This document shows positions 1-5,063 of a stretch of DNA of 8,858 nt, piece after piece (positions within the stretch are counted from its first letter, which is position 1; the number at the start of each line of letters is the position of its first letter). The notes under the pieces were generated by a model, which was given only the letters and a program-made list of their open reading frames with translations, was not told where the DNA came from and searched no databases. This DNA comes from an uncultured Mycoplasmatota bacterium (GTDB taxonomy: Bacteria; Bacillota_I; Bacilli_A; RF39; UBA660), in contig USDC01000022.1 in NCBI GenBank assembly GCA_900553435.1, positions 1-8,858 of the forward strand, written 5' to 3'. Made by a program: the position numbers and the translations under genes.

Positions 1-390
1 GAAATAGCTAATAAAAAGAAAAATACTAATCAGAATAAAGAAAAAATTACAGAATTACAAAATAAAGAAAAAGAGTATTTAAATAAATTAGATGTTTTAT
101 ATGAAGATAAGTTTAGAGGTATAGTGTCAGAAGAAACTTATAAAAGAATTGCGAATGAAACAGAAACACTGTTAATCAAACTAAGAATACAAATAGACAA
201 ATTAAAAGAAGAAGAAAAAGTAATCAAAAATAAAACTAGCAATTTAAAAGGGTATGAGAAAAAAATAAGAATGTTAGTTGACATAGAAAATCCAACAAGA
301 GAACTTTTACAAACGATTATTGATAAAATTATTATAGATAAAGATAGAAATATTGAAATAATTTATAAATTTAGCATATTAAATAATTAA
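1..390 (+). CDS. Large serine recombinase, C-terminal tail (5' truncated by window)
   Basis: The frame is open from base 1 to a TAA at 388-390, giving 129 residues of a protein that begins upstream. What is visible is almost entirely charged helix. A Lys/Glu/Asn-rich coiled coil leads to a segment reading LDVLYEDKFRGIVSEETYKRI (residues 30-50), then a second coiled coil, then PTRELLQTIIDKIIID and a terminal strand-like NIEIIYKF. This order is typical of the C-terminal region of large serine recombinases (resolvase, recombinase and zinc-ribbon domains, then coiled coil), which integrate and excise mobile elements without a host cofactor. The catalytic serine and zinc ribbon lie outside the window. 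A candidate attachment site lies about 1.4 kb downstream, with one gene in between, which supports an integrase role. A coiled-coil protein of another kind cannot be fully excluded from the tail alone. Confidence 0.8.
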   Translation, partial: EIANKKKNTNQNKEKITELQNKEKEYLNKLDVLYEDKFRGIVSEETYKRIANETETLLIKLRIQIDKLKEEEKVIKNKTSNLKGYEKKIRMLVDIENPTRELLQTIIDKIIIDKDRNIEIIYKFSILNN

Positions 391-392
391 AA

Positions 393-415
393 CTTTTTCT
401 CAATTTGAGAAAAGG
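393..415. repeat. Inverted repeat after the recombinase gene
   Basis: Eleven-base arms (393-403 and 405-415, one G-T pair) form a hairpin three bases after the recombinase stop. No U-run follows on the plus strand, so it is a weak candidate terminator at best. It could also be a protein-binding dyad near the promoter region of the next gene. Confidence 0.4.
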
Positions 416-461
416 TGATACATAAAAGATAAACTACTTATACAGAAGTGGAGGTAACATA

Positions 462-1709
462 GTGGCAGTATGTTTTTTTACAAATGATTATGATACAAGA
501 TATAATTGTGAATATGAGGTAAAGGGAAAAGGAATTGAAGTAACAGTTGACTATGACATAAATGATGAGATACCATTAATAAATGGTATTAGAACATATG
601 GTTCTAACACTAAATTTAATGACAGAGATATTTTAATTATTGATTATAAAAATAGGAAAAACTATTTGTTAAAAGATGCCTATTATAGAGGCCAAAGTGA
701 AGTTTGGGGAACGCCAGATGGTGGGGCTAAGACAAAATTTTATTCTTACTGGTATTTTTTACATGCTAATTTTGATAAGTTATGTGAGCTAAAGAAAACT
801 CCAAAAGTGAATAAAATTAAGATTTATAGTAATCTTGTAAATGAGTTTATAGGTTATCCAAGTTTGTTGACATTAACAAATGATGATGAATATGCAATTA
901 ATTTAAAAAAAGATAGTCAATCAAAAACAATTGAGATAAACAAGCATAATATCAAAAATGTAATTATTGGTGATTGTTGGTATGGTAAACACAATGGTAA
1001 GGACCATAGTATTGATATAAAATTGAATGGTTATATTGAGTTAGAACTAAATAAACGTGTTAATTATAAAGAAGTATATGATTATGTTTATGAACTTATC
1101 ATATTCATTCAATTGCTAGTTCCTGAAATGTTTAATATTCCAAGAATTTCTGTTTATGTTGATGATATTCAATATGGTTTATATGTCCCATTAGAAGATA
1201 GAACATATAAAGTGGGCAGTGTGCAAACAACGGTAAAAGATGATATATTACATTTTTTAAAAAAGTGTTATGATCTTATTCCATATAGGAAAAGTAAAAC
1301 AGAGGTTAGAAACATTCCATATATTGTGTTAAATACATATCGTGGCCTTGAAGATAATTTTTTAATGTTTTATAGATTTATAGAATGTTATTACAAAAAA
1401 CAAAATAAAAAAGGGATTGCAAATATGTTTATTAGATATAGTATAGAGAATAACTATAAAAAAGTTACTGAAATGAACAGTGACGAAATTGAGAATTTAT
1501 CACAAGAAATTATCTCTTTAAGGAATCATTATGTTCACTCAGGATATTATATAAAAAATAAAAGTTTAAAAATTACATTTAAAAATATTGATGAAACGAC
1601 ACCTAATCCTAAAAATTATACTGTAAACAATGTTGATGTTAAATGGATATATGAAAGAACTAAAATTTTATATGATGTAGTTTTGGATATACTTTTTTCA
1701 ATATGTTAA
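462..1709 (+). CDS. ApeA-like HEPN-domain protein, putative abortive-infection RNase
   Basis: This 415-residue protein starts at GTG 462, preceded by GGAGGT (450-455) with a six-base spacer; no upstream start is better. The C-terminal third has the HEPN layout: a helix with LEDNFLMFYRFIE (296-308), then SLRNHYVHSGYYI, in which R354 and H359 form the R-x4-H (RN-x3-H) catalytic motif of HEPN ribonucleases. The N-terminal 240 residues are rich in beta strands and Tyr, with YRGQSEVWG near 75-83. They resemble the N-terminal domain found in ApeA-type proteins. HEPN proteins of this class cleave RNA and act in anti-phage abortive infection and toxin systems. At 415 residues it is shorter than I recall for characterised ApeA. 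No antitoxin gene is adjacent, so it would be a single-gene system. A possible promoter is TTGAGA (405-410), 17 bases, GATAAA (428-433), but this is weak. The HEPN assignment is fairly sure; the defence role is inferred from family and island context. Confidence 0.72.
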   Translation: MAVCFFTNDYDTRYNCEYEVKGKGIEVTVDYDINDEIPLINGIRTYGSNTKFNDRDILIIDYKNRKNYLLKDAYYRGQSEVWGTPDGGAKTKFYSYWYFLHANFDKLCELKKTPKVNKIKIYSNLVNEFIGYPSLLTLTNDDEYAINLKKDSQSKTIEINKHNIKNVIIGDCWYGKHNGKDHSIDIKLNGYIELELNKRVNYKEVYDYVYELIIFIQLLVPEMFNIPRISVYVDDIQYGLYVPLEDRTYKVGSVQTTVKDDILHFLKKCYDLIPYRKSKTEVRNIPYIVLNTYRGLEDNFLMFYRFIECYYKKQNKKGIANMFIRYSIENNYKKVTEMNSDEIENLSQEIISLRNHYVHSGYYIKNKSLKITFKNIDETTPNPKNYTVNNVDVKWIYERTKILYDVVLDILFSIC

Positions 1710-1759
1710 ATTATAAAAATTATAAATTTAATAAACATTTTTAATAATACTACACAATG

Positions 1760-1781
1760 ACTATCACCAGGTGGTGATGGT
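1760..1781. other. Candidate serine-integrase attachment site (element-chromosome junction)
   Basis: Bases 1763-1778 read ATCACCA-GG-TGGTGAT: seven-base perfect inverted arms around a non-palindromic central GG (1770-1771). With one mismatch per arm the symmetry reaches 1760 and 1781. Large serine integrases recognise such imperfect dyads and exchange strands at an asymmetric central dinucleotide. The site lies exactly where a LysM amidase reading frame resumes without its 5' half, downstream of a serine recombinase gene. Which half is element and which is host follows from the coding frame: host sequence is to the right of the GG. The partner junction must lie upstream of this window. Confidence 0.6.
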
Positions 1782-2876
1782 GCGGAAGTTATTTATGCTT
1801 TAAGAAATACTTCAAAATTATCAAGTAGTATTTTAGAAGAACTTGAAAAATCAGGACAGAATATTAGAAAAAATTATCAGTTAAGGCTACCTAGTGATCC
1901 AAGTAAAGATTATTATTTTATGTTAAGGGATACACCAAATACAGAGGCAATAATTGTAGAATATGGTTTTTTAGATAGTCCAGGAGATGATGTTAAACAA
2001 TTAAAAAATGATTATGAAAAATTCGCTGAAGCTGTAGTAAAAGCTGTAAGTGAGTATGCAGGTTATACTTATGAAGAGCCTACAGTAACAGAATATTATA
2101 CTGTAGAAAAAGGGGACAGTTTGTATAAAATTGCTAGTAAATTTGGACTTACAGTTTCAAAATTAAAGGAAATAAACAATTTAACAACTAATGTTATAAA
2201 AGTTGGTCAAGTTTTAAAAGTGTCGGAGGAAGAGAAAGCTCCAACTGGAGATTATTTGGTTTACAAAGTAAAAACGGGAGATAGTTTATGGAAAATAGCT
2301 AATAAATATGGAGTCAGTGTTCAGGATATTAAAAGTTTAAATAATCTAACAAATGACATGATTGTAGTAAATGAAACGCTACTAATACCTAATAAATTAG
2401 AAAACGAACTAGAAGAAACTTATACAGTAAAAGCTGGGGATAATTTATACTCTATTGCTAATAAATATAATACAACTGTGGATAACTTAAAAAGTATTAA
2501 CAATTTAGACAGTGACGTATTAAAAATTGGACAAATACTAAAAATACCAGGAATTGAAGTTACTACACCTAATGAAAACACAAATGAAACATATACTGTA
2601 AAAGCCGGTGATAATCTTTATTCTATAGCTAATAAATATGGAATAACGGTTGATGCACTTAAAACTGCAAATGGATTAACTAGTAATTTAATTAATGTTG
2701 GTCAGATACTGATAATACCATTAGAATATTCTATGTACACAGTAAAAAAAGGAGATAGTTTATATAAGATTGCAAACGAATATAATACAACAGTAGAAGC
2801 AATTAAAACTGCAAATAATTTAACTAGTAATCTAATTAATGTTGGTCAAACTCTAAAAATACCTAATAAAAAATAA
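1770..2876 (+). pseudogene. LysM-repeat N-acetylmuramoyl-L-alanine amidase, 3' remnant split by element insertion
   Basis: The frame is coding from 1770 (GGDGAEVIYALRN), with an in-frame TGA just upstream at 1758-1760. The first 100 codons match the C-terminal half of an Amidase_3 domain: the GxE segment, LPSDPSKDYYF, and NTEAIIVEYGFLDSPGDD, where VEYGF carries the family's conserved glutamate. The N-terminal half, with the DPGHGG motif and the zinc ligands, is missing, so the fragment should be inactive as an amidase. Five LysM peptidoglycan-binding repeats follow at roughly 2097-2222, 2259-2390, 2421-2549, 2592-2720 and 2736-2864, each with the pattern Y-x-V-x-x-GD-x-L. The first ATG is at 1920 and has no Shine-Dalgarno site. 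If translated from there, it would be a cytosolic LysM protein without a signal peptide. Excision at the central GG would rejoin the frame to a 5' half outside the window. The intact enzyme would be secreted and cleave the bond between muramic acid and L-alanine in the wall. Confidence 0.8.
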
Positions 2877-2897
2877 TACTCCAATAAGGAGTATTTT
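2875..2897. terminator. Bidirectional intrinsic terminator between convergent wall-hydrolase genes
   Basis: AATACTCC (2875-2882) and GGAGTATT (2888-2895) form a perfect eight-base stem with a five-base loop, followed by T-rich sequence on both strands. The minus-strand side has the stronger U-run. It overlaps the amidase stop codon and ends five bases before the stop of the opposing gene, so it can serve both. Confidence 0.75.
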
Positions 2898-2901
2898 AAA
2901 A

Positions 2902-3324
2902 TTAATAAAGTTCTTTACATTCACCAGAAACTGGTTTATAAAAGCAATGATTTTTATATCTTCCAGCAAATGGTTGATCATACCAAGTGCTTTTACACCC
3001 AGACCCACTAGATGGTGCATAAAACCAAAGAGAGTGAGTCGCAGGATGATAATACTCACCTCTTAAAACTCTTTTAGCTAAGTCTTTTTCTTTCGTGGTT
3101 GGATTACTTTGAAATAGTGGGCTATTAACTCCAGCAAATTGGTTTTTTTGGTATATCGCATCAGTTACATTTCTTACATTTTTAAATGTTAAACAGTTTG
3201 CAATTACTCTGTTTACAACAACATTTCCTACCATTAACATTCCTAAGTTGCCCTCGGCCAAAGCTTCTGCCCTCATAATTCTAGCAAGCTGTTCTAATTC
3301 TTTTGTGGTATAATTTATCAACAT
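2902..3324 (-). CDS. SleB-like cell wall hydrolase (Hydrolase_2 family)
   Basis: The 140-residue product begins LINYTTKELEQLARIMRAEALAEG. The RAEA glutamate (E20) matches the catalytic acid of the SleB/CwlJ family, lytic transglycosylase-type enzymes that cut peptidoglycan, in spore formers the germination cortex. Further family-like segments are NVVVNRV (34-40), the QF at 62-63, HSLWFYAP (97-104) and KNHCFYKP (124-131). I prefer the ATG at 3322-3324, because AAGGTG lies six bases upstream on the minus strand. A GTG three codons earlier (3331-3333) overlaps that Shine-Dalgarno. No signal peptide or membrane anchor is present, and the protein is essentially the catalytic domain alone. It has four cysteines (44, 110, 127, 136). 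It converges on the LysM amidase remnant, so the original locus paired two wall hydrolases. Because it lacks an export signal, its route to the wall is unclear; a phage-type or spore-internal role is possible. Confidence 0.8.
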   Translation of the reverse strand: MLINYTTKELEQLARIMRAEALAEGNLGMLMVGNVVVNRVIANCLTFKNVRNVTDAIYQKNQFAGVNSPLFQSNPTTKEKDLAKRVLRGEYYHPATHSLWFYAPSSGSGCKSTWYDQPFAGRYKNHCFYKPVSGECKELY

Positions 3325-3383
3325 ATTTTTCACCTTCTAGTAAAATTATGAAAAACTATAAGAAAATATTAAAATTTAAAAAG

Positions 3384-3412
3384 TTGAACTTTAAATACCA
3401 ATATGGTATACT
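3384..3412 (+). promoter_or_regulatory. Sigma-A type promoter for tRNA-Trp
   Basis: TTGAAC (3384-3389), a 17-base spacer and TATACT (3407-3412) make a near-consensus promoter. The expected start is about 25 bases before the mature tRNA. A 15-base dyad, ATACCA-ATA-TGGTAT (3395-3409), lies in the spacer and overlaps the -10. Confidence 0.75.
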
Positions 3413-3444
3413 TTACTTGTGTATTTAAAGAAATTATTGTTAAT

Positions 3445-3518
3445 AGGGGCGTAATTTAGCGGTAAAATTCTGGTCTCCAAAACCAGCCTCGGGAGTTCGA
3501 TTCTCTCCGCCCCTGCCA
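3445..3518 (+). tRNA. tRNA-Trp (anticodon CCA)
   Basis: A complete cloverleaf is visible. The acceptor arms AGGGGCG (3445-3451) and CGCCCCT (3508-3514) pair in all seven positions. The anticodon stem CTGGT/ACCAG encloses CTCCAAA with anticodon CCA, and the T arm is GGGAG-TTCGATT-CTCTC. Discriminator G3515 and an encoded CCA (3516-3518) follow. It reads UGG as tryptophan. Anticodon CCA rather than UCA fits a standard genetic code, not the mycoplasma code in which UGA is Trp. The tRNA is intact, with no sign of an insertion in its 3' end. Confidence 0.96.
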
Positions 3519-3527
3519 TGTGTGGAT

Positions 3528-3555
3528 AAAGTCCAAAGTAAATATGGACTTTTTA
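3528..3555 (+). terminator. Intrinsic terminator after tRNA-Trp
   Basis: AAAGTCCA (3528-3535) pairs with TGGACTTT (3545-3552) across a nine-base loop and runs into T3550-T3554. It lies ten bases after the tRNA CCA end and ends about twenty bases before the next start codon. The downstream gene must therefore rely on read-through or on a promoter I cannot see. Confidence 0.75.
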
Positions 3556-3573
3556 TATAAATGAGGTGTCAAG

Positions 3574-4020
3574 ATGAAATTGGTTGTAAAAGAATGGCTA
3601 AGTAATGATAATATTTCTTGGAAACAACAAACAGTAGTGTTGTCTTCTTTAAGAGGTTGCGATGGACAATCCAAATACGATTTATCAAAAAAACTTACTC
3701 GTCAATTAAGAAGTGCTATTCTTTATAATGCTGCTGCAAAAGATACTACTTTTATGAGAGATACAATGACATTAGAAGAAGTCAGAAAATTGGCAGAGGA
3801 TAGTGATAAATATCCAATTCACTATTATATGCATGCATGTCATGCTTGTGAAATTATAGGATTTAAACATCCAGACAATGAAATAAAAAAATGGTTTAAT
3901 AGCGCATATTTAATAATGGTTGATGCTTTACATTTGAAACCAGAAACAGAAGAAGAATGTGATTATAGATTAAGAGATGGAGTAAACACTCCGTTTACTG
4001 AAATAGATGAGGAAAACTAG
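3574..4020 (+). CDS. Conserved phage-like protein of unknown function
   Basis: This is a 148-residue soluble protein with a clear start: GAGGTG (3563-3568) five bases before ATG 3574. No enzyme motif is recognisable. The N-terminal part reads KEWLSNDNISWKQQTVVLS, then SLRGCDGQSKYDLSKKLTR (24-43). The middle holds a His/Cys-rich stretch, HYYMHACHACEIIGFKHPD (83-101), and the tail ALHLKPETEEECDYRL (118-133) is acidic. The spacing of His83, His87, Cys89, His90, Cys92 and His99 could suit metal binding, but this is speculative. From memory, proteins with a WKQQTV...RGCDG...KHPD...LHLxPETEE pattern occur as uncharacterised genes in phages and prophages of gut Bacillota. No other phage gene is visible here, so it may be a stranded remnant. 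It follows tRNA-Trp and its terminator and has no clear promoter of its own. Confidence 0.7.
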   Translation: MKLVVKEWLSNDNISWKQQTVVLSSLRGCDGQSKYDLSKKLTRQLRSAILYNAAAKDTTFMRDTMTLEEVRKLAEDSDKYPIHYYMHACHACEIIGFKHPDNEIKKWFNSAYLIMVDALHLKPETEEECDYRLRDGVNTPFTEIDEEN

Positions 4021-4025
4021 AATTT

Positions 4026-4044
4026 GGAAACTCGTTCAGTTTCC
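4026..4044. repeat. 19-base perfect dyad upstream of the pyrophosphohydrolase gene
   Basis: GGAAACT (4026-4032) and AGTTTCC (4038-4044) are perfect seven-base arms around CGTTC. No U-run follows, so it is not a standard terminator. It sits just upstream of TGCCATAAT (4046-4054), which fits an extended -10, so it could be an operator for the downstream pair of genes. Confidence 0.4.
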
Positions 4045-4045
4045 G

Positions 4046-4054
4046 TGCCATAAT
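4046..4054 (+). promoter_or_regulatory. Possible extended -10 promoter element
   Basis: TGC-CATAAT matches the TGn extended -10 form. A TTGGAA (4024-4029) lies 19 bases upstream and could be a poor -35. Transcription would begin about 4061, immediately before a hairpin, so this assignment is uncertain. Confidence 0.3.
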
Positions 4055-4061
4055 GAAAATT

Positions 4062-4082
4062 AAAGATTTTAAATCTTTTTTT
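4062..4082 (+). terminator. Intrinsic terminator of the 148-aa phage-like gene
   Basis: AAAGATTT (4062-4069) and AAATCTTT (4071-4078) form a self-complementary stem; in practice the loop would open to three or five bases. It ends in seven consecutive T (4076-4082). It lies 42 bases past the upstream stop and 25 bases before the next true start codon. Confidence 0.55.
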
Positions 4083-4106
4083 CTATATGAAATTAGGAGT
4101 GAATAT

Positions 4107-4436
4107 ATGAATGTGAAATATGATAAATTAGTTCGTGACAATATACCAGATAAAATAATAAATAATGGTGAAAAGCCATATTATAGAGAGCTTAATGATG
4201 AAGAGTTTTGGAGTTATTTATTAAAAAAAGATGTTGAAGAGCTAGAAGAAGTGAAAAAAGCTACTACACTTTTAGAGAGGAAGAAAGAGCTTGCTGATAA
4301 ATATGAGGTTTTAAAGACTATGATAGAAGCAAGTGGTTTTACTTTAGAAGAAATTATAGAGGAAGCTAAAAACAAAAAAGAAGCAAATGGTGGGTTTGAA
4401 AGAAGATTATTACTTTTAAGTGTTGATGAAAAATAA
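4107..4436 (+). CDS. MazG-like nucleoside triphosphate pyrophosphohydrolase (COG4997 type)
   Basis: I place the start at ATG 4107, giving 109 residues beginning MNVKYDKLVRDNIPDKI. It has AGGAG (4095-4099) seven bases upstream. An ATG at 4053 in the same frame would force translation through the terminator hairpin and add a non-conserved, Phe-rich extension. The opening KYDKLVRDNIPDKI is the hallmark of the small MazG/HisE-related group. Metal-binding acids are in place: EELEE (44-48) and ELAD (61-64), the EExxE and ExxD pattern of all-alpha NTP pyrophosphatases. These enzymes hydrolyse (d)NTPs to monophosphate and pyrophosphate, cleaning damaged or excess nucleotides or affecting stress signalling. 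The true substrate cannot be told from sequence. A GNAT gene starts 22 bases downstream, so the two are probably co-transcribed. Confidence 0.85.
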   Translation: MNVKYDKLVRDNIPDKIINNGEKPYYRELNDEEFWSYLLKKDVEELEEVKKATTLLERKKELADKYEVLKTMIEASGFTLEEIIEEAKNKKEANGGFERRLLLLSVDEK

Positions 4437-4458
4437 AATTTAGTTATTGGGAGAAAAA

Positions 4459-4875
4459 ATGATAGAAGAAAATACTTTAACTAGTGAGGAATACTATATT
4501 TTAATAAGAAGTGTTGGTTGGAAAGAACCAAGTAAAAGGTTGCTAGAGAAAAGTCTAAAAAACAGTGTGACTATAAAATATATTCACGAAAATAAAACAG
4601 TAGGAATGATGAGGTTAGTTACCGACTATGGTTATTCAGGATTAATTTTAGATGTGGTTGTAATGCCTGAATATCAAAAAAATGGTTTTGGTACTAAAAT
4701 GATTAATTATTTATTAGATAGAATAAAAGAAAATTTAGAAGATAACGAGGAAATATTAATACAACTTTTAGCTGCGCCCGGTAAAAAAGGTTTTTATGAA
4801 AAATTTGGGTTTAAAGAAAAATACAGTACAGCTGAGGCTGGTATGTATACTTGGTTAAAAAAACAATGTAAATAA
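4459..4875 (+). CDS. GNAT-family N-acetyltransferase
   Basis: The 138-residue product starts at ATG 4459, five bases after GGGAG (4449-4453). A TTG at 4447 in the same frame overlaps that Shine-Dalgarno and is unlikely. Motif A of the GNAT fold is clear: the strand LILDVVVMPEYQ (62-73), then the acetyl-CoA pyrophosphate loop QKNGFG (73-78, QxxGxG) and helix TKMINYLLDRI. Motif B follows as IQLLAAPGKKGFYEKFGF (101-118), with a Tyr that commonly acts as general acid in this fold. The substrate is unknown; the family includes enzymes acting on small amines, aminoglycosides and proteins. It sits in a two-gene unit with the NTP pyrophosphohydrolase. The promoter of the next transcription unit begins only eight bases after its stop. 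Confidence 0.9.
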   Translation: MIEENTLTSEEYYILIRSVGWKEPSKRLLEKSLKNSVTIKYIHENKTVGMMRLVTDYGYSGLILDVVVMPEYQKNGFGTKMINYLLDRIKENLEDNEEILIQLLAAPGKKGFYEKFGFKEKYSTAEAGMYTWLKKQCK

Positions 4876-4882
4876 AAAATTG

Positions 4883-4911
4883 TTGACATTATGGTTTTAT
4901 TATGATATTAT
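4883..4911 (+). promoter_or_regulatory. Strong sigma-A promoter of the ABC exporter leader
   Basis: TTGACA (4883-4888, consensus), a 17-base spacer and TATTAT (4906-4911) form an almost ideal promoter. The expected start, near 4918, leaves about 145 bases of leader before the transporter ATG. That is unusually long for this compact genome and fits post-initiation control. Confidence 0.85.
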
Positions 4912-4931
4912 CTAATCGTTATTTAGAAAGG

Positions 4932-5060
4932 AGTGAGAAAATGAACAGAAAAAGAGTAAAAGGAAATTTAAATTGTATTTATATTAGGGAGTTTTCTCAC
5001 TATTTTTTAGCTTGTTAAAGAATATGAAAACCACCTAATATAATTAAGAAAGGTGGTTTT
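4932..5060 (+). promoter_or_regulatory. Ribosome-mediated attenuator of the ABC exporter gene
   Basis: Four segments can form alternative helices. Segment 1 (4932-4941, AGTGAGAAAA) pairs perfectly over ten bases with 4992-5001 (TTTTCTCACT). Segment 3 (5027-5036, AAAACCACCT) pairs perfectly over ten bases with segment 4 (5051-5060, AGGTGGTTTT). Segment 2 (4986-4995, AGGGAGTTTT) can instead pair with segment 3 in eight of ten positions, which would exclude both other helices. Segment 4 contains the transporter's Shine-Dalgarno AGGTGG, seven bases before its ATG, so helix 3:4 hides it. The UUUUAUUAU after the GC core might also end transcription. A ribosome stalled early on the leader peptide would cover segment 1, free segment 2, form 2:3 and expose the binding site. 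The pairings are read from sequence; the mechanism is inferred by analogy with erm-type and bmrCD-type leaders. Confidence 0.62.
4941..5018 (+). CDS. 25-residue leader peptide for the ABC exporter
   Basis: A short frame runs from ATG 4941 to TAA 5016-5018, with an excellent Shine-Dalgarno AAAGGAG (4927-4933) seven bases upstream and a promoter about 30 bases before that. The peptide starts MNRKRVKG and ends SHYFLAC. It is basic at its N-terminus and has no signal peptide or membrane segment, so it is unlikely to be a functional product. Codons 3-5 are Arg-Lys-Arg, matching the (R/K)-x-(R/K) pattern at which macrolide-bound ribosomes are known to stop, as in the ErmD leader. A ribosome halted there would protect roughly 4935-4969, covering pairing segment 1 but leaving segment 2 free. 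The transporter start is 45 bases after the leader stop. The gene is supported by its signals and placement rather than by homology. Confidence 0.6.
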   Translation: MNRKRVKGNLNCIYIREFSHYFLAC

Positions 5061-5063
5061 ATT

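Noticed and set aside
1712..1726. TTATAA-AAA-TTATAA inverted repeat after the HEPN gene
   Set aside because: All-AT arms of six bases with no U-run are expected by chance at this composition.
2853..3059. 68-codon minus-strand frame overlapping the amidase end and the SleB-like gene
   Set aside because: It is out of frame with the conserved hydrolase and crosses the shared terminator.
3445..3518. tRNA-Trp as an integration site for a nearby element
   Set aside because: I found no second copy of the tRNA 3' end downstream and no integrase beside it; the element in this window uses the amidase gene instead.
3456..3674. 72-codon open frame on the minus strand across tRNA-Trp
   Set aside because: It lies opposite a perfect tRNA, the terminator and the start of a gene with a strong ribosome site. 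It has no Shine-Dalgarno of its own and the peptide resembles no family.
4053..4106. N-terminal extension of the NTP pyrophosphohydrolase from ATG 4053
   Set aside because: It would encode part of the terminator hairpin and a Phe-rich stretch, has no Shine-Dalgarno, and precedes the conserved KYDKLVRD start.
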